This document shows, in pieces, positions 48,556 to 55,819 of a stretch of 64,000 bases of DNA. Numbering within the stretch: position 1 is the stretch's first letter; each line of letters begins with the position of its first letter. A program made the translations under genes and the position numbers. The DNA comes from Thermoplasmata archaeon (GTDB lineage Archaea; Thermoplasmatota; Thermoplasmata; Lutacidiplasmatales; UBA184): contig JAKASE010000002.1 in the NCBI GenBank assembly GCA_021819135.1, forward strand, positions 62,001-126,000. Reading direction: 5' to 3'. The notes beneath the pieces were generated by a model. The model saw nothing but the letters and a program-made list of their open reading frames with translations, ran no database searches and had not been told where the DNA came from.

Positions 48556-49962
48556 GTGCGCTTCCTGGTGGTGGGCGGGGGGGCCCGGGAGCACGCGATC
48601 GCCCGGGCGCTCGTTCCCGCGGAGGCCGAGGTCGTGGTCGCGAGCGCGAACGCGAACCCCGGCCTCGAGCGGATCGCCCGCCGCTCCGCCCGGATCGATC
48701 CCACGGACGCCGCGAAGGTCGTGGCGTTCGCCCGCGACTCGGGCGCCGACATCGCGGTGATCGGACCGGAAGCCCCCCTCGCGGCGGGCGTGGCGGACGC
48801 CCTGCGGGCCGCCGAGATCCCGACCGTGGGTCCGGACCGGGACGCCGCCCAGATCGAGTCCTCAAAGCTGTTCTGCCGGGAGCTCCTCACGCGGCACGGG
48901 GTCCCCGGTCAGCCGAAGTGGGTCGCCCCGCTCTCCGTCGACGAGGCGGATTCGGCCGCCGCCGGCTTCGGTCGGCCGTTCGTCGTCAAGCCGAGCGGGC
49001 TCACCGCGGGCAAGGGGGTCTGGGTGCAGGGCTCCGACTTCACCGAGGCGCGGGAGGGCGCCGCCTACGCGAAGACGCTCCTCGTGCAGGGGGGCCGGGT
49101 CCTCCTCGAGGAGCGTCTCGAGGGCGAGGAGTTCAGCCTGATGGCGTTCGTCACCGACTCGGGGGTCTACCCGATGCCGGCGGTCCAGGACTTCAAACGG
49201 GCGCTCGAGGGGGACCACGGCGGGAACACCGGGGGCATGGGGTCGTACTCCCAGCGCGACCACCTTCTGCCGTTCCTCTCGGCCCGGGACCGCGACCTCG
49301 CGCTCACGATCCTGCACCGGACCGTCGATGCGCTCCGGGCGCAGGGGTTCCGCTACCGGGGGATCCTCTACGGCGGGTTCATGCTCACGGCCACCGGTCC
49401 GGTCCTCCTCGAGTTCAACGCCCGGTTCGGGGACCCCGAGGGGATCAACGTCCTGACCCTCTACGAGGAGGGGGACTTCGCCGACCTCCTCGCCGGGGTC
49501 GCCCAGGGACGCGTCGACTCGAACCTCGTCACCTTCCGGCCCCGCGCGACGGTCGTGAAGTACCTCGTCCCCCCGGGGTACGGCGGGTCGGTCCGCCCCG
49601 GCGGGATCCTCACGCTCGACGCGAAGGCGATCGAGGCGGCCGGGGTGCACGTCGTCTACGGGAGCGTCGACATCGCCGGGCCCGGCCAGGTCCGCCTCGG
49701 CTCGTCGCGCGGTGTCGCGCTGGTCGGCGAGGCGAGCGCGATCTACGAAGCGGGGGCCCGGGTCGAGTCCGCGCTCCGGCACGTCTCGGGACCGTACTAC
49801 GTCCGCCACGACATCGGGACCAAGGAGGACCTCGCGCGGCGCTGGGAGCACGTCCGCCGGCTCCGGGCCCCCGAGGCGAAGCCCTCCCCCCTGCCCCTGA
49901 GCGTCGCACCCCCCGACGCCCCGCCGGCGAGCCACGGGATCCCCGAACAGCTCCTAGGCTGA
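48556..49962 (+). CDS. purD: Phosphoribosylamine-glycine ligase
   Basis: Second step of de novo purine synthesis: joins phosphoribosylamine and glycine with ATP. An ATP-grasp enzyme with N-terminal MRFLVVGGGAREHAIARAL, the ATP site PFVVKPSGLTAGKGVWV, LLEERLEGEEFSLMAFV, the family signature DHGGNTGGMGSYS, and metal-binding LEFNARFGDPE. The GTG start at 48556 follows a TATA box by 25 nt; 468 residues. A Pro/Ala tail extends past the usual end. The other purine genes are not in this window. Confidence 0.96.
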   Translation: MRFLVVGGGAREHAIARALVPAEAEVVVASANANPGLERIARRSARIDPTDAAKVVAFARDSGADIAVIGPEAPLAAGVADALRAAEIPTVGPDRDAAQIESSKLFCRELLTRHGVPGQPKWVAPLSVDEADSAAAGFGRPFVVKPSGLTAGKGVWVQGSDFTEAREGAAYAKTLLVQGGRVLLEERLEGEEFSLMAFVTDSGVYPMPAVQDFKRALEGDHGGNTGGMGSYSQRDHLLPFLSARDRDLALTILHRTVDALRAQGFRYRGILYGGFMLTATGPVLLEFNARFGDPEGINVLTLYEEGDFADLLAGVAQGRVDSNLVTFRPRATVVKYLVPPGYGGSVRPGGILTLDAKAIEAAGVHVVYGSVDIAGPGQVRLGSSRGVALVGEASAIYEAGARVESALRHVSGPYYVRHDIGTKEDLARRWEHVRRLRAPEAKPSPLPLSVAPPDAPPASHGIPEQLLG

Positions 49963-49976
49963 CCGCGCCGCGAACC

Positions 49977-49985
49977 GTAAAATAG
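49977..49985 (+). promoter_or_regulatory. TATA-like promoter of tfs-asnS
   Basis: gtaaaatag, centred 28 nt before the tfs GTG at 50009, the spacing of a leaderless archaeal transcript. Confidence 0.6.
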
Positions 49986-50008
49986 CCACCGCCGGATGTT
50001 GAGGGTCC

Positions 50009-50323
50009 GTGACGTTCTGCCCCACGTGCAAGCGGCTCATGCGGCCCGACCGGGCCGCCGGGGTCTGGGTCTGCTCCGCCTGCGGGACGAAGGTACCCCT
50101 CGGGCCGGGCAAGGCGGTCGTGCACGCGACCGCGACCCACCGATCGATGGACGTGGTCGAGGAGTCGAAGATCGCGACGCTCCCGAAGGCCGAGGAGACC
50201 TGCCCCAAGTGCGGGAACGGCGAGGCGTACTGGGTCCTCCGCCAGACGCGCGGGGCCGATGAGCCCGAGACCCGGATCTTCGAGTGCACGAAGTGCGGGC
50301 ACAAGTGGCGGGAGTACCAGTGA
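50009..50323 (+). CDS. tfs: Transcription elongation/cleavage factor TFS
   Basis: Archaeal relative of TFIIS and Rpb9/Rpa12 that stimulates transcript cleavage in backtracked RNA polymerase. The N-terminal ribbon is FCPTCKRLMRPDR...WVCSACG; the C-terminal ribbon is CPKCGNGEAYWVLRQTRGADEPETRIFECTKCGHKWRE with the catalytic acidic pair DE in ADEPET. At 104 residues it is typical. GTG start 28 nt after a TATA-like box. It overlaps asnS as GTGA. Confidence 0.93.
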   Translation: MTFCPTCKRLMRPDRAAGVWVCSACGTKVPLGPGKAVVHATATHRSMDVVEESKIATLPKAEETCPKCGNGEAYWVLRQTRGADEPETRIFECTKCGHKWREYQ

Positions 50324-51624
50324 GCGAGCCGGCGTTCGACACGATCGGGCGGGTCTTTCGCGACGACGCGCGCGGTCGGGCGGTCCGTCTTAGGGGCTGG
50401 GTCCTGCGCTCGCGCTCGTCGGGCGGGATCCTCTTCGTCCTCCTCCGCGACCGGAGCGGGGTCGTGCAGGTCACGGGAAAGCGTGACGTCCTGGGGGCCG
50501 AGGCGTTCGACGCCGCCGAACACGTTCAGGTCGAGGGGGCGATCTCGGTCGAAGGGACCGTCGCCGACGATCCCCGGGCCCCCGGCGGCCGCGAAGTGCG
50601 CGCCGCCCGCATCGTCGTGATCGACGCCGGACTTCCCTTCCCGATCTTCGCCGACCAGACGGAGGAGTTCCGCCTCGATACGCGCCACCTCGCGATCCGC
50701 TCGCAGGAGCACGCCGCCACGTTCCGGGTGAAGGCGGAGCTCCTCCGCGCGTTCCGGGAGTTCCTCGACCGCGAGGAGGTCCTCGAGACGACGCCACCGG
50801 TCCTCACGGGGAACGCCGCCGAGGGCGGCTCGGAGGCGTTCCGCTTCGACTACTTCGGTCGGCCCGCGTACCTCTCCCAGACCGCCCAGCTCTACCTCGA
50901 GGCGCTCCTCGCGCCCCACGAGCGGGTCTACGCGCTGACCCCCTCGTTCCGCGCCGAGAAGTCGCGCACGCCGAAGCACCTCACCGAGTACCTCCATCTC
51001 GAGGTCGAGCTCGCCTGGTGCGACCTCGACGGGCTCATCGACTTCATCGAGCGGATGGTCGTCCACGCGCTCCACGCGCTCGCCGAGCGCCGCGCGGCCG
51101 AGCTCACGCAGCTCGGTCGCCCGCCCGCGGAGCTCGCGGCGATCCGGGCGCCGTTCCCGCGGATCCCCTACGGGGAGGCGATCGCCCAATTGAAGGCCCG
51201 CGGCCTGCCCGTCGACTGGGGGAGCGACCTCGGCACCGCCGAGGAGCGCGCCCTCACCCTCGAGGAGCCGACGCCGATCTTCGTCACGCGGTGGCCGCGC
51301 GCGATCAAGGCGTTCTACATGCCTCCCTCGCCGGACGACGAGCGGACCGTCGAGGCGGCCGATCTGCTCGCGCCCGAGGGGTACGGTGAGATCGTCGGCG
51401 CGTCGTGCCGCGACACCGACCCCGAGCGTCTCGCCCGCCGGCTCACCGAGATGGGCGTCGACCCGAAGGAGTACGACTGGTATCTCGACCTCCGCCGCCA
51501 CGGGAGCGTCCCCCACGCCGGTTTCGGCCTCGGGATCGAGCGGTTCCTGCGGTGGGTGCTCCGGCGCGAGCATATCCGGGACACGACCCCGTTCCCGAGG
51601 ACGCCGTCGCGCCTGACCCCGTGA
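50320..51624 (+). CDS. asnS: Asparaginyl-tRNA synthetase
   Basis: Class IIb synthetase, probably charging tRNA-Asn. N-terminal OB anticodon domain (VRLRGWVLRSRSSGGILFVLLRDRSGVVQV), motif 2 YALTPSFRAEKSRTPKHLTEYLHLEVELAW, and motif 3 GFGLGIERFLRWVLRREHIRDTTPFPRTP. The Thr-Glu-Tyr following HL in motif 2 and the final PFPRTPSR favour AsnRS over archaeal AspRS, in which HLNEA... is usual. 434 residues. The GTG start overlaps the tfs stop by 4 bp, so the two are translationally coupled. Confidence 0.88.
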   Translation: MSEPAFDTIGRVFRDDARGRAVRLRGWVLRSRSSGGILFVLLRDRSGVVQVTGKRDVLGAEAFDAAEHVQVEGAISVEGTVADDPRAPGGREVRAARIVVIDAGLPFPIFADQTEEFRLDTRHLAIRSQEHAATFRVKAELLRAFREFLDREEVLETTPPVLTGNAAEGGSEAFRFDYFGRPAYLSQTAQLYLEALLAPHERVYALTPSFRAEKSRTPKHLTEYLHLEVELAWCDLDGLIDFIERMVVHALHALAERRAAELTQLGRPPAELAAIRAPFPRIPYGEAIAQLKARGLPVDWGSDLGTAEERALTLEEPTPIFVTRWPRAIKAFYMPPSPDDERTVEAADLLAPEGYGEIVGASCRDTDPERLARRLTEMGVDPKEYDWYLDLRRHGSVPHAGFGLGIERFLRWVLRREHIRDTTPFPRTPSRLTP

Positions 51625-51680
51625 GCCGGGCGTCGCGCGCGTTCGCGGGCGCGCGCGGTGGGCAAGGTTCAATACGGACC

Positions 51681-52340
51681 GTGAGTGTCGCCGCCTCCGA
51701 GTCCCGAACCGGAGATCGTGACGTCGTGGCCGAGCAGCGACCGGGTCGGGAAGGAGAGCGTACCACGCCGTCCGCAACGGGGGACCGTTCGCCGGAGGCC
51801 GCCGAGCGACCGCCGAAGCCGGCAGAGCGGCCGGCCGAACGCGCTCCCGGGACCCTCGCCGTCGAGCGGATCACGCACCAGGACGTGCCGGCGGTCTGCG
51901 CGCTCTACAAGAAGGTCTGGGAGTCCGAGCCGGTGGGCCTCCCGGCCCCGCTCGTCAAGTCCTGGCAGCCGACCCCGCTCGAGTTCACGAGCTGGATGGA
52001 GGGGGTCACCTACTTCGCCGGCCGGCGCGACGGCCGGGTCGTCGGCGCGATCGGATGCGAGCTGCTCCACGGAAGCTGCCACCTGGTCCACCTCGCGGTC
52101 GACCCCGAGTTCCGCCGGCAGGGGGTCGCGAGCGCCCTCCTCTCCGCGGCGATCGACTGGGCGAAGCGCGCGAACGCGCCCTCGGTGTGGGCGGACATGC
52201 TCTCCCGCTTCTCCGCCGCCGCCGCGCTGTTCAAGCACCTCGGCTTCGCCGAGAGCGGCCGTCTCCACCGCAACCAGTGGAACGAGGACGTCCTGCTCTA
52301 CGAGCGGCTGCTCGGCGGCGAGGCCCCGGCCCGGTCCTAG
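51681..52340 (+). CDS. GNAT-family N-acetyltransferase
   Basis: Acetyl-CoA-dependent acetyltransferase. A flexible charged N-terminus of about 55 residues (ERTTPSATGDRSPEAAERPP...) precedes the GNAT domain: AVERITHQDVPAVCALYKKVW, VGAIGCELLHGSCHLVHLAVDPEFRRQGVASALLSAAIDWAK (motif A with RRQGVA for CoA), and AALFKHLGFAESG. The substrate is unknown; the sequence resembles archaeal RimI-like ribosomal or protein acetyltransferases. The start is uncertain: GTG 51681 lies only about 10 nt after TTCAATA; GTG 51726 is an alternative. It is convergent with the zinc-ribbon coiled-coil gene, with shared CTAG stops. Confidence 0.8.
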   Translation: MSVAASESRTGDRDVVAEQRPGREGERTTPSATGDRSPEAAERPPKPAERPAERAPGTLAVERITHQDVPAVCALYKKVWESEPVGLPAPLVKSWQPTPLEFTSWMEGVTYFAGRRDGRVVGAIGCELLHGSCHLVHLAVDPEFRRQGVASALLSAAIDWAKRANAPSVWADMLSRFSAAAALFKHLGFAESGRLHRNQWNEDVLLYERLLGGEAPARS

Positions 52341-53317
52341 AGCGGACGGACGCCGGAGCGGCCGGCCCGGCCGGTCGGCGTTCCGTGGCGCTGCTGGAGC
52401 GAGCGCAGTCGCCGCAGGCCTTCCTCGGGATGCCCACGGAAGAAGTCGCGGGCCCCGCGGGCGAGCTCGACCGCCTCGAGCTCGGTCGCGATCCCGTGCG
52501 TCCGTTCGCTGATCAGGTAGTCCCCGTACTCGGCGATGTACTTCGGGAGGCCGGCCTTGAGCCGGTTGACCGACTGCAGACGGAGGGCCCGGATCTGCTG
52601 CTTGAGCGACGCGAGCTTCCCCGCACGGAGCTCGCTCTCGAGATCGTCGGCGATCTCGTCCGGGTCCTGCGGCGTCTCGACGCCGAGCGCCTGCATGTCC
52701 TTCAGGAGCGCGATCACCCGTTCGAGCTCCTCGCGCGCCTGGTCGAGATGTCGCTCCTTCAGCGCCACGACCCGGTCGACCTGCTGGAACGTGGAGAGGG
52801 CGAGCGGGATGTCCCCCGAGCGCGCCGAGTGGAGGACCTCCTCGATTTGCTCCCGCTCGAGCCGGCTGTCCACGCTGTAGGCCTCGAGCCGGGTGAGGCG
52901 GGCCTTCTCCCGACGCTCCCAGTCCTCGAGGGCGGACGTGATCCGACGCTGGGCGATCCGCTCGATCCCCCGCACGACCTCGGCCCAGGGTTCCGGGTTC
53001 GAGGAGGCCCGGGCCGCCTCCTCGCCCCAGGCCGGAAGCCGCGGCAGCTCGATCCCGAGGGACTGGGATCCCTCGGCCCATTGCGCGACCCGGTTCAGGC
53101 GGCGGGCGAGCTCGGAGGCGAACGGATTCGCCGGCGGCGTGGAGGTGCGCCGGAGCGTACCCCGGGGCCGGGCGGCCGCCGTGGAGGCCGGCGACCCGCC
53201 GCCGGCCCCCGCCGCCCCCTCCTCCGGGGCGAGAGGGGCGTGGCAGGTCGGGCAGACCAAGAGATCGGCCGTGACGCTCGCGCCGCACTGGGGACAGAGG
53301 ATCGGAGGGGTCGCCAT
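52337..53317 (-). CDS. Zinc-ribbon and coiled-coil protein
   Basis: A 326-residue soluble protein. Residues 6-30 form a zinc ribbon (LCPQCGASVTADLLVCPTCHAPL). A Gly/Pro/Arg-rich linker of about 35 residues follows. From 65 to 300 the sequence is almost entirely helical and charged (LERIAQRRITSALEDWERREKARLTRLEAY, LKERHLDQAREELERVIALLKDMQ), with coiled-coil character. No enzymatic motif. It starts 18 nt after the tRNA-Leu gene on the same strand, so tRNA and mRNA probably share a primary transcript. Confidence 0.75.
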   Translation of the reverse strand: MATPPILCPQCGASVTADLLVCPTCHAPLAPEEGAAGAGGGSPASTAAARPRGTLRRTSTPPANPFASELARRLNRVAQWAEGSQSLGIELPRLPAWGEEAARASSNPEPWAEVVRGIERIAQRRITSALEDWERREKARLTRLEAYSVDSRLEREQIEEVLHSARSGDIPLALSTFQQVDRVVALKERHLDQAREELERVIALLKDMQALGVETPQDPDEIADDLESELRAGKLASLKQQIRALRLQSVNRLKAGLPKYIAEYGDYLISERTHGIATELEAVELARGARDFFRGHPEEGLRRLRSLQQRHGTPTGRAGRSGVRPL

Positions 53318-53335
53318 CGTCTCGTTCGATCGGGA

Positions 53336-53420
53336 TGCAGGGGGTGAGATTCGAACTCACGAACTCCTACGAGACCAGGACCTCAACCTGGCGCCTTTGA
53401 CCAAGCTGGGCCACCCCTGC
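53336..53420 (-). tRNA. tRNA-Leu (anticodon GAG)
   Basis: On the minus strand: acceptor GCAGGGG/CCCCTGC, anticodon stem CCAGG/CCTGG with loop TTGAGGT giving anticodon GAG, long class II variable arm (TCTCGTAGGAGTTC), T-arm GTGAG-TTCGAAT-CTCAC, discriminator A. 85 nt, no intron, CCA not encoded. Its own TATA-like GGTTATCGC lies about 30 nt upstream. The zinc-ribbon coiled-coil gene begins 18 nt downstream. Confidence 0.94.
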
Positions 53421-53445
53421 GCCGCTCCGCGCGTACGGGGCCCGA

Positions 53446-53509
53446 GCGATAACCTTTGCGAACGTGGGCGTTTTCGCATAGGGAAAGGGCGGCGCCGCAC
53501 CGATAAGCC
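53446..53509. promoter_or_regulatory. Divergent promoters, tRNA-Leu / alba
   Basis: The minus strand reads AAGGTTATCGC (53446-53456), about 30 nt before tRNA-Leu. The plus strand has cgataagcc (53501-53509), about 34 nt before the alba ATG. Confidence 0.5.
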
Positions 53510-53538
53510 TTGTGTATCTGCGCGGGCGTAGGGAATCC

Positions 53539-53919
53539 ATGGTCGAGGCCCCCTACAACGGCGCGACGGTCTTCATCGGTCAGAAGCCGACCATGACCTA
53601 CGTGTTCCAGGTCGTGACCCAGCTCAACGCAGGTCTCGGACCCGTGATCGTGAAGGCCCGGGGGAACGCGATCGGCAAGGCGGTCGATGTCGTCGAGGTA
53701 GTGCGCCGTCGATTCCTCGAGGGACAGGTCGAGCTGGGGCGGATCGCGATCGACACCGAGCGCCTCGTGAACCGCGAGGGCCGGGACGCGAACGTCTCCT
53801 CGATCGCGATCCCGCTCACCCGGACCGGTCCTCCCCCGGCGCCGAGGTCGGGGGCTGGGTCAGGGGCTGGGTCGGGGGCACCCTCCCCGCCGGCCCCGGC
53901 GGGGGGACGACCCCGCTAG
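53539..53919 (+). CDS. alba: Alba DNA/RNA-binding chromatin protein
   Basis: Small archaeal chromatin and RNA-binding dimer. The fold is complete: TVFIGQKPTMTYVFQVVTQLNAG, VIVKARGNAIGKAVDVVEVVRRRFLEG, and LGRIAIDTERLVNREGRDANVSSIAIPLTR. The RNA/DNA-contact loop PTMTYV replaces the usual KPvMNYV but keeps the lysine region. At 126 residues it exceeds the usual 90: a Pro/Gly/Ser tail of about 30 residues (GPPPAPRSGAGSGAGSGAPSPP) overlaps the convergent membrane gene by 104 bp. ATG 53539 was chosen over the longer start because the Alba fold begins there. Confidence 0.92.
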   Translation: MVEAPYNGATVFIGQKPTMTYVFQVVTQLNAGLGPVIVKARGNAIGKAVDVVEVVRRRFLEGQVELGRIAIDTERLVNREGRDANVSSIAIPLTRTGPPPAPRSGAGSGAGSGAPSPPAPAGGRPR

Positions 53920-55741
53920 TCCGTCGGACGACCCAGGTTCCGGCGATCACATCGCCGAACCGCTGCCGTTCGCTCGTCAGCACGATCCCGAGGACGGCGA
54001 ACATCCCGAGGAAGCCGACCCCTCCGACCAGGAAGACGAGGACCCCCGAGAGCGCGAGGGGGCCTCCCGAGAGGGTGATCCCGCCCACGGTCACGCTCGA
54101 GAGGCTGTCGAACCGGAGCCCGAAGGCGACCGCGAGCGCTCCGCCGAGGCCGACCACGGTGAGGAGCGGAAGGACCGAGACGTTCCGCACGAGCGCGCCG
54201 AGGAACCGGACCGGACGGAGCGCCCGGTCCCGCACGACGAGCCCGACCAGTCGCTTTCCCGGTGAGCTCCCGGTCCAGGTCTCGGCGAGGACCAGGAACA
54301 GGAACGAGAGCGCGATGAACCCGTAGATCGCCGCGTTGAACGGGAGGCTCGTGAGGATCGCGTCGATCCCGCCGGGCGTCGCGAGCACGATCCCGATCCA
54401 GACGGCCACCGCCGGGAGCGTGACCAGCACGAGGTCGATCAGGAACCCGAGGGTACGGGTCCCGATCGAGCCGAACCGCCGTTGCCCGAGGTCCCGGCCC
54501 AGGTAGACGAGCGTCCGGGCCGTGAGCCAGGCCCGGAACCCCTCGCGGCCGTCGCTCGATCGGGCCCGGGCGATCGCCTCCAGGTTCGCCTGGTCGCTCA
54601 CGACCCATCCCGGTACCGGCAGCCCCTCCCACGGGCGGTCGGGCGGCGGGGTCGGGAGGTCGAAGAGCCGGCGCGCCTGCGCCGCGGCATCGCGCGCCGA
54701 GCCGGCCGACTCCTCGAGGGAACGGTCGAGCGAGCCGTCGAGGCCGGCCCGGAACGCCCGGGCGAGGCGGCCGACGGGCGTCACGGGGTAGGTCGGCACC
54801 GGCTCGCCCGGCGCCCCGTCCGTCACGGGGCGTCCGACGGCGCGGTGGACGGCGTAGGCGGCGAGCAGGGCGAGGAGCCCGGAGAGGTAGACGAGGTCGA
54901 GCACCCCGGCACCCCCGACCGTGTAGATCCCCGACGGGCCCGAGGCGTAGAGGGGGGGCTGGCGGAGCAGGTCGGCACCGAGGAGGACGCCCCACGTCGA
55001 GGCGAGGTAGGCGACCGGCAACGCGTATCGCTCCCGGCCCGGCAGGAACCGAGACGCGGCCCAGGCCGCGACCGCACCGGCTAAGACCGGGGGCAGGAAG
55101 TAGTAGGGGAACGGCTCCGCGATCCCCACGCCGGGGATCGCCTGGCTCCCCGCGAACGTCAGGAGGAGGACGGCCGAGGTGAGGAGGAGCACAAAGGGGA
55201 CGGCCCTCTCGTTGTCCGCCCCGGTCCGCGGCGGGCCGGCGCGTACGAAGGCGAGGACCGGGAACGCGAGCGCGACCGGAACGAGGAGGAGGACCGCCGC
55301 GAGCCAGCCGTTCCCACCGAGCCCATCGGCGATCCTCGCGACGAGCGGAGCGGAGACCGGCAGCACCAGGACGAACAGCGTGGCGCTCTCGACCGCCAGG
55401 TAGAGCAGGAGGCGGCCGAGCGTACGGCCGAGCGGCGGCGCGACCCGGCCGAGGGCGAGGGAGCCGATGATCAGGGGGAAGATCGCCCCTCCGAGGCTCA
55501 CTGCGAGGAGGTCGGTGGCGAGCGGGTTCGAGATCACCCCGAACGGAACGATCGCGAAGCTCGCGAGCACGGCGCCCGGCAGCAGCAGCCAGAACGCCGC
55601 CCGTCCGAACCCGATGCTCTCCGCGAACGGCCGTTGCTCCCAGGCGAGCAGGAAGAGGAACGCCCAAAGCACCGCCGGGGTCGCGAGCGTCACCGCGTTC
55701 GCGACGATGTCGCTCGAAAGGGCTGCGGGGTCGACCACCAC
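53816..55741 (-). CDS. DUF1614-RDD fusion membrane protein
   Basis: A 641-residue membrane protein. Residues 10-300 contain eight or so transmembrane helices of the DUF1614 type (for example NPLATDLLAVSLGGAIFPLIIGSL). A soluble, helical linker (residues 320-410: SLDRSLEESAGSARDAAAQARRLFDL...) is followed by an RDD domain (IGTRTLGFLIDLVLVTLPAVAVW, AETWTGSSPGKRLVGLVVRDRALRPV, ERQRFGDVIAGTWVV). The C-terminus is Pro/Thr-rich. Both domains are of unclear function; RDD proteins have been linked to ion or solute transport. GTG start. Convergent overlap with alba of 104 bp. Confidence 0.78.
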   Translation of the reverse strand: MVVDPAALSSDIVANAVTLATPAVLWAFLFLLAWEQRPFAESIGFGRAAFWLLLPGAVLASFAIVPFGVISNPLATDLLAVSLGGAIFPLIIGSLALGRVAPPLGRTLGRLLLYLAVESATLFVLVLPVSAPLVARIADGLGGNGWLAAVLLLVPVALAFPVLAFVRAGPPRTGADNERAVPFVLLLTSAVLLLTFAGSQAIPGVGIAEPFPYYFLPPVLAGAVAAWAASRFLPGRERYALPVAYLASTWGVLLGADLLRQPPLYASGPSGIYTVGGAGVLDLVYLSGLLALLAAYAVHRAVGRPVTDGAPGEPVPTYPVTPVGRLARAFRAGLDGSLDRSLEESAGSARDAAAQARRLFDLPTPPPDRPWEGLPVPGWVVSDQANLEAIARARSSDGREGFRAWLTARTLVYLGRDLGQRRFGSIGTRTLGFLIDLVLVTLPAVAVWIGIVLATPGGIDAILTSLPFNAAIYGFIALSFLFLVLAETWTGSSPGKRLVGLVVRDRALRPVRFLGALVRNVSVLPLLTVVGLGGALAVAFGLRFDSLSSVTVGGITLSGGPLALSGVLVFLVGGVGFLGMFAVLGIVLTSERQRFGDVIAGTWVVRRTSGVVPPPGPAGRVPPTQPLTQPPTSAPGEDRSG

Positions 55742-55783
55742 CGTCCGTCCGCGCCGACTGGCGGAGGAAAGGGGCGCCGGGGG

Positions 55784-55795
55784 CCTAAACGTTTT
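55784..55795 (+). promoter_or_regulatory. TATA-like promoter of aspartase/fumarase
   Basis: cctaaacgtttt is centred about 30 nt before the ATG at 55820 and lies between it and the divergent DUF1614-RDD gene, which could use the same region on the minus strand. Confidence 0.55.
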
Positions 55796-55819
55796 GTCGG
55801 CGACCTTTTTGAAGCGTTC

